From: Angustibacter sp049994355
GTDB taxonomy: Bacteria > Actinomycetota > Actinomycetes > Actinomycetales > Angustibacteraceae
DNA: 64,000 nt
Reading direction: 5' to 3'
Assembly: GCF_049994355.1 (NCBI RefSeq)
Contig: NZ_CP188257.1
Location: 124,001-188,000, forward strand
This document shows, one piece after another, positions 14,569-23,134 of this stretch (position 1 is its first letter; each line of letters begins with the position of its first letter). The notes below the pieces were generated by a model, which saw only the letters and a list, made by a program, of their open reading frames with translations, was not told where the DNA came from and did not search any database. Both the position numbers and the translations under genes were made by a program.

Positions 14569-16227
14569 ATGTCTGACACCACCGCTGGTCTGTTGCAGGC
14601 CGGCTTGCTGATCGCTGCGTTGGCCGCCTGCTACCGGCCCCTGGGCGCGTACATGGCGCGCGTCTACCAGAGCGAGCACGACTCGCGCGTCGAGCGCGTC
14701 ATGTACCGGGTGATGGGGGTGGACCCGAAGGCCGACCAGCGCTGGCCGGTCTATGCCCGCTCGCTGCTCGCCTTCTCCGCGGTCAGCGTGCTGTTCCTGT
14801 ACGGGCTCCAGCGCTTTCAGCCACATCTGCCGCTGAGCCTGGGCTTCGTGGGTGTCGCCCCGGACCAGGCCTGGAACACCGCCACCTCGTTCGTGACGAA
14901 CACGAACTGGCAGTCGTACTCGGGTGAGTCGACGATGGGCCACCTGGTGCAGATGGCCGGACTCGCAGTCCAGAACTTCGCCTCTGCTGCAGTGGGAATG
15001 GCGGTCGCCGTCGCGCTCATCCGTGGGTTCATGAGGTCACGGACCGACCGTCTCGGGAACTTCTGGGTGGACCTGGTCCGCGGCTGCCTGCGGATCCTGC
15101 TGCCGCTGGCCGTGGTGGGCACGGTCCTACTGCTCGCTATGGGTGCGGTGCAGAACTTCACCAGCGGCACGGACGTCACCACGCTCGCGGGCCTGCACCA
15201 GACCATCACCGGCGGTCCAGTGGCCTCGCAGGAGGCGATCAAGGAGCTCGGTACCAACGGTGGGGGGTTCTACAACGCCAACTCCGCGCACCCGTTCGAG
15301 AACCCGAACGCGCTGAGCAACATCCTGGAGATCTTCCTGCTGCTGCTGATCCCGGTGTCGTTGACCCGCACGTTCGGGTTGATGGTGAAGGACAAGCGAC
15401 AGGGCTATGCGCTCCTCGCGGCGATGGGCGTGCTGTGGGCCACGATCCTGGTCGGGATGACCGTCGCCGAGGCGAACCATCCCGGGACCGCCCTGAACCT
15501 CGCCGGCTCCTCGATGGAAGGAAAGGAGACCAGGTTCGGGGTGGCCGCATCGACGTTGTTCGCGACGTCGACGACCGGGACGTCCACGGGCGCGGTCAAC
15601 TCGTTCCACGACTCCTACACGGCGCTCGGTGGTGGCCTGGCCATCTTCAACATGGGTCTGGGCGAGATCGCGCCAGGGGGTGTCGGCACCGGGCTCTACG
15701 GGATCCTCGTGCTGGCCATCGTCGCGGTGTTCGTGGCAGGCCTGATGGTCGGACGAACTCCGGAGTACCTGCTCAAGAAGATCACGGTGCGGGAGATCAA
15801 GCTCGTCTCGCTGTACATCCTGACGATGCCGGTGATCGTGCTCGTCGGTACAGGCCTTGCGATGGCGCTGCCGACCCCCAAGGAGTCGATCCTGAACCCG
15901 GGACCGCACGGGCTCTCCGAGGTCCTCTACGCGTTCATGTCCGCCACGAACAACAACGGCTCGGCGTTCGCGGGCATCGCGGTGAACACCAGCTTCTACA
16001 ACACCGCCCTCGGCGTGGCCATGCTCGCCGGGCGGTTCATCCCGATCGTCCTGGCGATCGCGTTGGCCGGGTCACTGGCTCGCCAGCAACCGGTTCCCGC
16101 CACCGCGGGCACGTTGCCCACCCACCGTCCGCTCTTCGTGGGCATGCTCGTCGGGGTCATGATCATCGTCGCCGGTCTGACCTTCTTCCCGGCGCTGGCC
16201 CTAGGCCCGCTCGCTGAGGGGCTCTGA
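14569..16227 (+). CDS. kdpA: K+-transporting ATPase channel subunit KdpA
   Basis: 552 aa with ten predicted membrane helices, the usual KdpA length. The four selectivity-filter-like loops are visible, including NTNWQSYSGE, NGGGFYNANSAHPFENP, FNMGLGEIAPGGVGTGLYG and SATNNNGSAFAGI. KdpA binds and translocates K+ and passes it to KdpB. The start follows kdpF by one base, and the stop overlaps the kdpB ATG (TGATG). It is the first large gene of a polycistronic kdpFABC operon. Confidence 0.97.
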   Translation: MSDTTAGLLQAGLLIAALAACYRPLGAYMARVYQSEHDSRVERVMYRVMGVDPKADQRWPVYARSLLAFSAVSVLFLYGLQRFQPHLPLSLGFVGVAPDQAWNTATSFVTNTNWQSYSGESTMGHLVQMAGLAVQNFASAAVGMAVAVALIRGFMRSRTDRLGNFWVDLVRGCLRILLPLAVVGTVLLLAMGAVQNFTSGTDVTTLAGLHQTITGGPVASQEAIKELGTNGGGFYNANSAHPFENPNALSNILEIFLLLLIPVSLTRTFGLMVKDKRQGYALLAAMGVLWATILVGMTVAEANHPGTALNLAGSSMEGKETRFGVAASTLFATSTTGTSTGAVNSFHDSYTALGGGLAIFNMGLGEIAPGGVGTGLYGILVLAIVAVFVAGLMVGRTPEYLLKKITVREIKLVSLYILTMPVIVLVGTGLAMALPTPKESILNPGPHGLSEVLYAFMSATNNNGSAFAGIAVNTSFYNTALGVAMLAGRFIPIVLAIALAGSLARQQPVPATAGTLPTHRPLFVGMLVGVMIIVAGLTFFPALALGPLAEGL

Positions 16228-18326
16228 TGTCGCTCACCCAAACCGAAGGACACTCCTCGATGTCTGTTCTGACGCCCCCAGCTACCGCACGGGTGCAGGG
16301 TGGTCTGCTCGACCCGACGATGCTGCTCACTTCGCTGCCCGACGCGGCCCGCAAGCTCGACCCGCGAGTCATGCTGCACAACCCGGTGATGTTCGTCGTC
16401 GAGGTCGGTGCCGTGCTGTCGACTGCACTCGCCATCACCGATCCCAGCCTGTTCGCCTGGTCCGTGGTCGTCTGGCTGTGGCTCACCGTCGTCTTCGCCA
16501 ACCTCGCCGAGGCCGTTGCGGAGGGCCGCGGCAAGGCACAGGCTGCTTCACTGCGGCGGGCCAAGACCGAGACCGTTGCTCGCCGCCTTCTGGACGACGG
16601 GGCCGAGGAGAGCGTCCCCGGGCCACAGCTGCGTCTGGGCGACCGCGTGGTGGTCGAGGCCGGCCAGGTCATCCCGGGCGACGGCGACGTCGTCGAAGGC
16701 GTCGCGAGCGTCGACGAGTCCGCCATCACCGGAGAATCCGCTCCGGTCATCCGGGAGTCCGGTGGCGACCGCAGCTCGGTGACCGGTGGCACGCGGGTGC
16801 TCTCGGACCGGATCGTCGTCCAGATCACCGCAAAGCCGGGCGAGAGCTTCATCGACCGGATGATCGCCCTGGTCGAAGGAGCGTCGCGTCAGAAGACGCC
16901 GAACGAGATCGCGCTCAACATCCTGCTGGCCAGCCTGACGATCGTGTTCCTGATGGCGACGGTGACGCTGCAGCCGTTCGCGATCTACTCCGGCGCCCAG
17001 CAGTCGTTGGTCGTCCTGGTTGCGCTGCTGGTCTGCCTGATCCCCACCACGATCGGTGCGCTGCTGTCGGCGATCGGTATCGCCGGCATGGACCGCCTGG
17101 TGCAGCACAACGTGCTGGCCATGTCCGGGCGCGCGGTCGAGGCAGCCGGCGACGTGAACACCCTGCTGCTGGACAAGACCGGCACCATCACCCTGGGGAA
17201 CCGGCAGGCCGCCGAGTTCCTGCCCGTGGACGGGGTCGAGCCCACCGAGCTCGCGGACGCGGCCCAGCTCGCCAGCCTGGCGGACGAGACACCCGAAGGC
17301 CGCTCGATCGTCGTCCTGGCCAAGATGGCGTACGGGCTGCGCGAGCGAGCGCAGGGTGAGCTGAGGACCGCGCACTTCGTGGTGTTCACGGCGCAGACCC
17401 GGATGAGCGGGGTCGACCTCGAGGGTGGTCGCCAGGTCCGCAAGGGTGCGGCCGCCGCCGTCATGCACTGGGTTCGGGAGAACGGCGGCACGCCAACCCC
17501 GGAGGTCGGCGCCGTCGTCGACGCCATCTCGACGGCCGGTGGCACGCCGCTCGTCGTCGCCGAGTGCGTCAGCGGTGCGCCGGCGCGGACGCTGGGCGTC
17601 ATCAACCTCAAGGACGTGGTCAAGGAGGGGATGCGCGAGCGGTTCGACGAGATGCGCCGGATGGGGATCCGCACGGTGATGATCACCGGGGACAACCCGT
17701 TGACCGCACGCGCGATCGCCGAGGAGGCAGGCGTCGACGACTTCCTCGCCGAGGCCACCCCCGAGGACAAGATGGCTCTGATCAAGCGGGAGCAGGAGGG
17801 CGGCCGGCTGGTCGCGATGACCGGCGACGGGACGAACGACGCGCCCGCGCTCGCGCAGGCCGACGTCGGCGTCGCGATGAACACCGGGACGTCCGCCGCC
17901 AAGGAGGCGGGCAACATGGTCGACCTCGACTCCAACCCCACCAAGCTCATCGAGATCGTCGAGATCGGCAAGCAGCTGCTCATCACCCGCGGCTCGCTGA
18001 CCACGTTCTCCATCGCCAACGACATCGCGAAGTACTTCGCGATCATCCCGGCCATGTTCGCCGGGGTCTTCTCCGGCCTCGGCACGTTGAACATCATGGG
18101 TCTGGCCACCCCGGAGTCGGCCATCCTGTCCGCCGTCATCTTCAACGCACTGATCATCGTCGGCCTGATTCCGCTGGCGCTGCGCGGAGTGCGGTACACG
18201 CCGTCCTCGGCAGCGTCCATGTTGCGCCGCAACCTCGGGATCTACGGCCTCGGCGGCATCCTCGCCCCCTTCATCGGCATCAAGCTGATCGACCTGCTCG
18301 TGTCCCAGATCCCCGGCATCGGCTGA
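16227..18326 (+). CDS. kdpB: K+-transporting P-type ATPase KdpB
   Basis: 699 aa. P-type ATPase landmarks: actuator TGES (residues 168-171), phosphorylated Asp316 in DKTGTIT, the nucleotide-domain segment KGAAAAV, and the hinge TGDGTNDAPALAQADVGVAM. Six to seven membrane helices are typical of KdpB. It hydrolyses ATP to drive KdpA transport. The chosen ATG overlaps the kdpA stop and has GAGGGG 5 bases upstream; a second in-frame ATG at 16260 is a possible alternative. Confidence 0.97.
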   Translation: MSLTQTEGHSSMSVLTPPATARVQGGLLDPTMLLTSLPDAARKLDPRVMLHNPVMFVVEVGAVLSTALAITDPSLFAWSVVVWLWLTVVFANLAEAVAEGRGKAQAASLRRAKTETVARRLLDDGAEESVPGPQLRLGDRVVVEAGQVIPGDGDVVEGVASVDESAITGESAPVIRESGGDRSSVTGGTRVLSDRIVVQITAKPGESFIDRMIALVEGASRQKTPNEIALNILLASLTIVFLMATVTLQPFAIYSGAQQSLVVLVALLVCLIPTTIGALLSAIGIAGMDRLVQHNVLAMSGRAVEAAGDVNTLLLDKTGTITLGNRQAAEFLPVDGVEPTELADAAQLASLADETPEGRSIVVLAKMAYGLRERAQGELRTAHFVVFTAQTRMSGVDLEGGRQVRKGAAAAVMHWVRENGGTPTPEVGAVVDAISTAGGTPLVVAECVSGAPARTLGVINLKDVVKEGMRERFDEMRRMGIRTVMITGDNPLTARAIAEEAGVDDFLAEATPEDKMALIKREQEGGRLVAMTGDGTNDAPALAQADVGVAMNTGTSAAKEAGNMVDLDSNPTKLIEIVEIGKQLLITRGSLTTFSIANDIAKYFAIIPAMFAGVFSGLGTLNIMGLATPESAILSAVIFNALIIVGLIPLALRGVRYTPSSAASMLRRNLGIYGLGGILAPFIGIKLIDLLVSQIPGIG

Positions 18327-18342
18327 GAAAGGAACGTCCACC

Positions 18343-19002
18343 ATGTCACCCCGAACCTCCCCCGAAGTGCGGCAGTACCTGGCCGCGCTGCGGACCCTTC
18401 TCGTGCTGACCGTCATCCTCGGCCTCGCGTACCCGCTGGTCATGATGGGCGTCGCGCAGGCTGGCTTCCATGACAACGCCAACGGGTCGCTCGTCACCCG
18501 AGACGGCAGGACCGTGGGCTCGAGCCTGATCGGACAGGCGTTCACCCAGCCGGTGCTGGAGAACGGCAAGCCGAAGCTCGACGCCGACGGAAACCCGGTC
18601 GTCGAGCCCGACCCGGCGTACTTCCAGAGCAGGCCGTCTGCCGCCGGACTGGGTTACGACCCGCTGTCGACCTCAGCGTCCAACCTCGGACCGAACAACG
18701 AGGATCTCGTCACAGCGGTCAAGGAGCGCCGCGGCGCCGCGGCAGCACTTGACGGTGTCGCCCCGTCCCAGGTGCCGCCCGACGCGTTGCTGGCCAGCGG
18801 CTCCGGGCTCGACCCGCACATCAGCCCGGCGTACGCGCGCCTGCAGGTCGCACGCATCGCACGCGAACGCGAACTGAGCGTGCAGCAGGTCAGTGCGCTG
18901 GTCGACCACCATGTCCAGGGCCGGCCCCTGGGTTTCCTCGGCGAGCCACGGGTCAACGTGCTGGAGCTCAATCTGGCCCTGGACGCACTCGTCAGGCGTT
19001 AG
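18343..19002 (+). CDS. kdpC: K+-transporting ATPase subunit KdpC
   Basis: 219 aa, ATG start with AAAGGA 9 bases upstream. There is one N-terminal membrane helix (about residues 16-38), then a periplasmic-type domain with SLIGQAF, YFQSRPSA, SASNLGPNN, LLASGSGLDPHISPAYARLQVARIA and the terminal VNVLELNLALD. KdpC is the accessory subunit stabilising the complex and assisting ATP binding. It is the last gene of kdpFABC. Confidence 0.96.
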   Translation: MSPRTSPEVRQYLAALRTLLVLTVILGLAYPLVMMGVAQAGFHDNANGSLVTRDGRTVGSSLIGQAFTQPVLENGKPKLDADGNPVVEPDPAYFQSRPSAAGLGYDPLSTSASNLGPNNEDLVTAVKERRGAAAALDGVAPSQVPPDALLASGSGLDPHISPAYARLQVARIARERELSVQQVSALVDHHVQGRPLGFLGEPRVNVLELNLALDALVRR

Positions 19003-19086
19003 TTCCGCGTCAGGATCGGGGGCGTCGGTGTCAGGAAACCGCAAGGACCGGGGTCGGACCGGCAGGTCCGGGCGCACGATGCAGGC

Positions 19087-19500
19087 ATGACCGGGATCGA
19101 GAAGCTCCGTAGCTGGGACGGCGTGGCGCCGGCTGTGGCGCTGGCCGTCGGACTGCTGGTCGCGTCGTTGCTCAGCGGCGACCGTGTCGCAGTCGCCGTC
19201 GCAGTGGTCGGGGCGCTGACCCTGGCCTGCTGCATCGGAGTGCGACTTCGGACGGCTGCGCTCGTCGCCGTCCTGGGTTGGCTGCTGGTCACCGGCTTCG
19301 ACGTGCACCGCTGGGGTCAGCTCACTCCGCTGAGCGAGTCGGACGCCGTCCGGCTGCTCGTGCTCGCACTGGTCGCGGGGGCCGTCGCGCTGGTCTCACG
19401 GCCGCTGCTGGCCCACCGGACTCCACCTGAGACCAGAGAAGGTGGGGACGGAAACGCCCTGAAGTCCCCACCTTCTCTGGTGTCGACGCGGGTGCGCTGA
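19087..19500 (+). CDS. Small membrane protein, possibly DUF4118-like
   Basis: 137 aa with three to four membrane helices (about residues 14-108) and a charged tail. The segment LGWLLVTGFDVHRWGQLT followed by a further helix resembles the KdpD-type DUF4118 membrane module without kinase domains. It lies 84 bp after kdpC on the same strand and may belong to the potassium operon. The last part of the frame coincides with a long inverted repeat (19432-19481), so the C-terminus may have been replaced by that element. Confidence 0.6.
   Translation: MTGIEKLRSWDGVAPAVALAVGLLVASLLSGDRVAVAVAVVGALTLACCIGVRLRTAALVAVLGWLLVTGFDVHRWGQLTPLSESDAVRLLVLALVAGAVALVSRPLLAHRTPPETREGGDGNALKSPPSLVSTRVR
19432..19481. 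repeat. 18-bp perfect inverted repeat
   Basis: ACCAGAGAAGGTGGGGAC (19432-19449) and its exact reverse complement (19464-19481) are separated by 14 bases. As RNA this gives a very stable hairpin. It lies inside the last codons of the upstream membrane protein and just before the convergent FolP2-like gene, so it may act as a bidirectional terminator or be a dispersed palindromic element. No U-tract follows. Confidence 0.8.
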
Positions 19501-19502
19501 GT

Positions 19503-20417
19503 TCAGAGGTTGTGGCCGGTCCGGGACGGCGGGCGCCAGCCGAGGATCGACTCGGTCATCCGAGCCGCTGACACGGCAGCCGCGACGTCGTGCACGCGCA
19601 GGATGCGTGCACCCTGCAGGATGCAGAACACGTGCGTGGCGGTGGTGGCGGCCAACAGCTTGTCCTTGGTCAGGTCGAGCGTCTCCTGGATGAAGTCCTT
19701 GTTGGACACCGCAGCCAGCAGTGGGTAGCCGAGGTCGGCGAGCCCGCCGAGCCGACGGGTCAGGTCCAGCGAGTGGTGGGTGTTCTTGTTCAGGTCATGG
19801 CCGGGGTCGACGATGATCCGGTCCGCCGCCAGGCCCTCGTCGCGGGCGACCTGGATACGGTCGAGGAGGAACTCGCGGACCTCGGCGACCACGTCGTGGT
19901 ACTTCGGGCTGGCCAGCTTGGCGAGCGGTGCGGCCTTGCTGTGGCAGATGATCAGCGTGGCGTCCTCGGCCGCGGCCAGTCGCGCCATCGTGGGGTCGTG
20001 CAGGCCGGAGGTGTCGTTGATCGCGTCGGCCCCGGCGCGCAGCGCCTCGCGGGCCACCGCTGCCCGGAACGTGTCGACCGAGATCACCGCGTCGGTGGCC
20101 CTGCGAGCCGCCTGCACCAGCGGGACGACGCGGTCGATCTCCTCCTGCTCGCTGACCGGACCGGCGATCGGCGAGAAGGGGACACCGCCGATGTCCACCC
20201 AGTCCGCGCCCAGCGCCACGGCCTGCCGGACGGCGGTCAGCGCCGGGTCGAAGTCGAACGTGGAGCCGCTGTCGTAGAACGAGTCCCGGGTGCGGTTGAC
20301 GATCGCCATCACCGCGACCTGGCGGCTGAAGTCGAACGTGCGCGAACCGATTCGACGCACCGGCCCGTGCGGGCCGAGGTCCGGGACGACGGGCATGCCG
20401 GGAGCTGGGGTGGTCAC
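19503..20417 (-). CDS. Dihydropteroate synthase-like protein (FolP2 type)
   Basis: 304 aa from the GTG at 20417. The pterin-binding TIM barrel is recognisable from MAIVNRTRDSFYDSGSTFD, ADWVDIGGVPFSP, VISVDTFR, ADAINDTSG, IIVDPGHDLNKNTHHSLDLTRRL and LLAAVSNKDFI. It differs from canonical FolP at several active-site positions (MGIVNVTPDSFSDGG; DPGIGFGK), like the mycobacterial FolP2 paralogue, which family knowledge says lacks synthase activity. It starts 14 bp after paaE and is therefore probably transcribed with the phenylacetate operon. Its role there is unexplained. Confidence 0.8.
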   Translation of the reverse strand: MTTPAPGMPVVPDLGPHGPVRRIGSRTFDFSRQVAVMAIVNRTRDSFYDSGSTFDFDPALTAVRQAVALGADWVDIGGVPFSPIAGPVSEQEEIDRVVPLVQAARRATDAVISVDTFRAAVAREALRAGADAINDTSGLHDPTMARLAAAEDATLIICHSKAAPLAKLASPKYHDVVAEVREFLLDRIQVARDEGLAADRIIVDPGHDLNKNTHHSLDLTRRLGGLADLGYPLLAAVSNKDFIQETLDLTKDKLLAATTATHVFCILQGARILRVHDVAAAVSAARMTESILGWRPPSRTGHNL

Positions 20418-20431
20418 CGGGGCATTGTGGC

Positions 20432-21562
20432 TCAGGCGTCGAAGTCCACGACGAGCCGGTCGGATGTCGGGACGGACTGGCAGGCCAGGGCGAAGCCCTC
20501 GGCGATCTCGGAGGGCTCCAGCGCGAAGTTGCGGCTCATCTCCACGTCGCCCTCGACGACCTTGATCCGGCAGGTCCCGCAGACCCCGCCCTTGCAGGCG
20601 AACGGAGCGTCGGCCCGCACGGCCAGCGTGGCGTCCAGCACGGACCCCTCGTCCGGCATCGAGAACGACGTGCTGCGGCCGTCCAGCCGCACGGTGACCT
20701 GGCACCCGGCGTCCGTGCCTTCGGTGCGAAGGCGGGCGAGCCGGGGCGCCTCGCCGTCCACGTGGAACAGCTCGAGGTGGATCGCCTCGTTCGCCACGCC
20801 CCGGTCGACCAGTGCCGCGCGGACCTGCTGGACCAGCTCGAACGGACCGCAGAGCAGCCACTCGTCGATCGTCTCCGGCGGCAGCAGCGAGGTCAGCAGC
20901 ACGTCCAGCTTGGTGTCGTCGATGCGGCCGGTCAGCAGGTCGGCGTCCTGCGGCTCGCGGGAGAGCACGTGCACGAACTGCAGCCGGTCCGGATAGCGGT
21001 CCTTGAGGTCGGCGAGCTCCTCGACGAACATCACCGACCCGCTGTCCCGGTTGCCGTAGACGAGCGTGAAGGTGCTCTGCGGCTCGGTCGCCAGCACCGC
21101 CGGCAGGATGGACATGACCGGGGTGATGCCGCTGCCGGCCACGATGGCGGCGTAGGACTTGTGCTGGGTCGGGTCGAGCGGGACGCCGAACCGTCCGGCC
21201 GGGGTCATCACGTCGAGCTCGTCGCCGACCGACAGGCCGGTGCGCGCGTGGCTGGAGAACGCGCCGCCCTCCAGCGTCTTGACCGCTACCTGAAGCAGCC
21301 CGGAGGACGGCGGCGCGCAGATCGAGTAGCTGCGCCGCACCTCCTCGCCGTCGATGCTGGTCCGCAGTGTCAGGTGCTGGCCCGGGGTGAACCGGTAGGC
21401 CTCACGCAGCGCGGCCGGGACGTCGAAGGTCAGGGTCACCGAGGAGTTCGTCAGGTGGCCGATGCCGGCCAGCCGCAGCGGGTTGAACGACGCGTGCGTG
21501 CGGGCCGACACCTGCGGCGCCGTGCTCGTGGTGCCCACGCCGGGGGCCGACTCGGTGGTCAT
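20432..21562 (-). CDS. paaE: Phenylacetyl-CoA epoxidase reductase PaaE
   Basis: 376 aa from the ATG at 21562. The N-terminal FAD-binding barrel has RRSYSICAP. The NAD-binding domain has VAGSGITPVMSIL and YGNRDS. The C-terminal 2Fe-2S domain has CKGGVCGTCRIKVVEGDVEM with a final Cys in LACQSVP, four cluster cysteines in all. It transfers electrons from NADPH to the PaaABC oxygenase. The start overlaps the paaD stop by one base (TGATG). It is the last recognised paa gene of the operon. Confidence 0.95.
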   Translation of the reverse strand: MTTESAPGVGTTSTAPQVSARTHASFNPLRLAGIGHLTNSSVTLTFDVPAALREAYRFTPGQHLTLRTSIDGEEVRRSYSICAPPSSGLLQVAVKTLEGGAFSSHARTGLSVGDELDVMTPAGRFGVPLDPTQHKSYAAIVAGSGITPVMSILPAVLATEPQSTFTLVYGNRDSGSVMFVEELADLKDRYPDRLQFVHVLSREPQDADLLTGRIDDTKLDVLLTSLLPPETIDEWLLCGPFELVQQVRAALVDRGVANEAIHLELFHVDGEAPRLARLRTEGTDAGCQVTVRLDGRSTSFSMPDEGSVLDATLAVRADAPFACKGGVCGTCRIKVVEGDVEMSRNFALEPSEIAEGFALACQSVPTSDRLVVDFDA

Positions 21563-22086
21563 CAGATCGCCTTGAAGTGGTCGAACGGTTCGTGGCAGGA
21601 CTCGCACTGCCACAACGCCTTGCAGGCGGTCGAGCCGAACCGGGACAGCTCGCGGGTCCGGGTCGAGCCGCACTGCGGGCAGGCGACCAGCTCAGGCCGA
21701 CGGCCCAGGGTCAGCTGGACCGGTCCGTTCCGGCGGTCGCCTGTGGTCGGGCTGGGCGGGCTGGGCGGCGCGATCCCGTACTCGCTGAGCTTGCGTCGTC
21801 CGTCCTCGCTCATCCAGTCCGTCGACCACGCGGGAGCGAGCACGGTGGCGACCCGGACGGGCCCGAAGCCGGCCTCGGCGAGCGCGGTGGCGACGTCGTC
21901 CGCGATCGTCTGCATGGCCGGGCAACCGGAGTAGGTCGGGGTGATCGTGACGTCGACCGAGCCGTCTTCGGCCACCTGGACGGCGCGCAGCACGCCTAGA
22001 TCCTCGATGGTCAGCACCGGCACCTCGGGGTCCAGCACCGCGGCGGCTGCGGTGTACGCGCTGGCCCGGTCCAGGGTGCTGGTCAC
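21562..22086 (-). CDS. paaD: Phenylacetate degradation protein PaaD (SufT-like)
   Basis: 174 aa from the GTG at 22086, whose GTGA overlaps the paaC stop. The MIP18/DUF59-type domain is at residues 10-100 (DPEVPVLTIEDLGVLRAV, ITPTYSGCPAMQTI). The C-terminus carries a zinc-ribbon pattern CPQCGSTRTRE ... CKALWQCESCHEPFDHFK. PaaD is needed for iron or iron-sulfur maturation of the epoxidase (family knowledge). Confidence 0.93.
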   Translation of the reverse strand: MTSTLDRASAYTAAAAVLDPEVPVLTIEDLGVLRAVQVAEDGSVDVTITPTYSGCPAMQTIADDVATALAEAGFGPVRVATVLAPAWSTDWMSEDGRRKLSEYGIAPPSPPSPTTGDRRNGPVQLTLGRRPELVACPQCGSTRTRELSRFGSTACKALWQCESCHEPFDHFKAI

Positions 22087-22847
22087 CACGTCGCCCCCGG
22101 GTGCTCGCGGTGCAGGCCCTGCATCTCGTGCAGCAGCTCGGTGAGCGCCGGCGAGTGCTCGCCGCGCCGACCGCGGGCGGGGTCCGGCGCCTGCACCGGC
22201 TCGGTCAGCGTGGCGCGGGTCAGCACGTCCAGAACCGTTGTGTGCCAGGACTCGTAGAGCGTGGACGGATCGACGGCCACCCCGCTGGCCAGCAGGTCGG
22301 CGTCCATCTCGGACGCATCGAAGAGCTCGGGCACGTACGGCCAGACCAGCTCGAGCCCGGACTGCATGCGGCGATGGCTCTCGTCGGTGCCGTCGCCGAG
22401 CCGCAGCACCCACTCGGCAGCGTGGTCGACGTGGTACGTGACCTCTTTGACCGCCTTCGCGGCGACTCCGGAGATCAGCTCGTCGCTGCTCTCGCTCAGC
22501 GCGGTGTAGAGCCCGAGCTGGTAGGTCGAGAAAGCAAGAAGGCGTGCCATCGACACCGCGAAGTCGCCGTTGTCCAACTCGACCAGGCGAACGTTGCGGA
22601 AGTCCTCGGCGTCGCGCAGGTACGCCAGCTCGTCCTCACCGCGGCCGTCCCCCTCGACCTGGCCCGCGTAGTCGAGCAGCGCCCGACCCTGGCCGAGCAG
22701 GTCGAGCCCGATGTTGGCCAGTGCGACGTCCTCCTCCAGCTGCGGGGCGCGGGTGATCCACTGACCGCAGCGCTGGGCGAGGACCAGCGCGTCGTCCCCC
22801 AGTGCGAGGGCGTAGTCGCGCAGCGAGGTGGTTGTCGTCGCGCTCAC
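22083..22847 (-). CDS. paaC: Phenylacetyl-CoA epoxidase structural subunit PaaC
   Basis: 254 aa, GTG start overlapping the paaB stop (GTGA). Ferritin-like helical protein with LGDDALVLAQRCGQWITRAPQLEEDVALANIGLDL split over two helices, then EDFRNVRLVELDNGDFA and VKEVTYHVDHAAEWVLRLGDGT. PaaC pairs with PaaA in the heterodimeric oxygenase core but lacks the iron site. Part of the five-gene coupled operon. Confidence 0.95.
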   Translation of the reverse strand: MSATTTTSLRDYALALGDDALVLAQRCGQWITRAPQLEEDVALANIGLDLLGQGRALLDYAGQVEGDGRGEDELAYLRDAEDFRNVRLVELDNGDFAVSMARLLAFSTYQLGLYTALSESSDELISGVAAKAVKEVTYHVDHAAEWVLRLGDGTDESHRRMQSGLELVWPYVPELFDASEMDADLLASGVAVDPSTLYESWHTTVLDVLTRATLTEPVQAPDPARGRRGEHSPALTELLHEMQGLHREHPGATW

Positions 22848-23134
22848 AGGTGCTGCACCTCGTCGGGGATCTCGTAGAACGTGGGGTGGCGGTAGATCTT
22901 GTCGGCGGCCGGGTCGAAGAAGGAGTCCTTCTCGTCCGGGCTGCTCGCGGTGATCGTGGAGCTGGGCACGACCCAGATGCTCACGCCCTCACCGCGGCGG
23001 GTGTAGAGGTCGCGGGCGTTGCGCAGCGCCATCTCGGCGTCCGGTGCGTGCAGCGACCCGACGTGCCCGTGCGAGAGCCCTCGGCGGGCGCGCACGAACA
23101 CCTCCCACAGCGGCCAGTCGCGTCGGTCGCTCAT
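22844..23134 (-). CDS. paaB: Phenylacetyl-CoA epoxidase subunit PaaB
   Basis: 96 aa from the ATG at 23134, overlapping the paaA stop by 4 bp. The family signatures WPLWEVFVRARRGLSHGHVGSLHA and MALRNARDLYTRRGEGVSIWVV are clear, with the terminal YRHPTFYEIPDEVQHL. PaaB bridges PaaAC heterodimers in the active oligomer. Confidence 0.95.
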   Translation of the reverse strand: MSDRRDWPLWEVFVRARRGLSHGHVGSLHAPDAEMALRNARDLYTRRGEGVSIWVVPSSTITASSPDEKDSFFDPAADKIYRHPTFYEIPDEVQHL

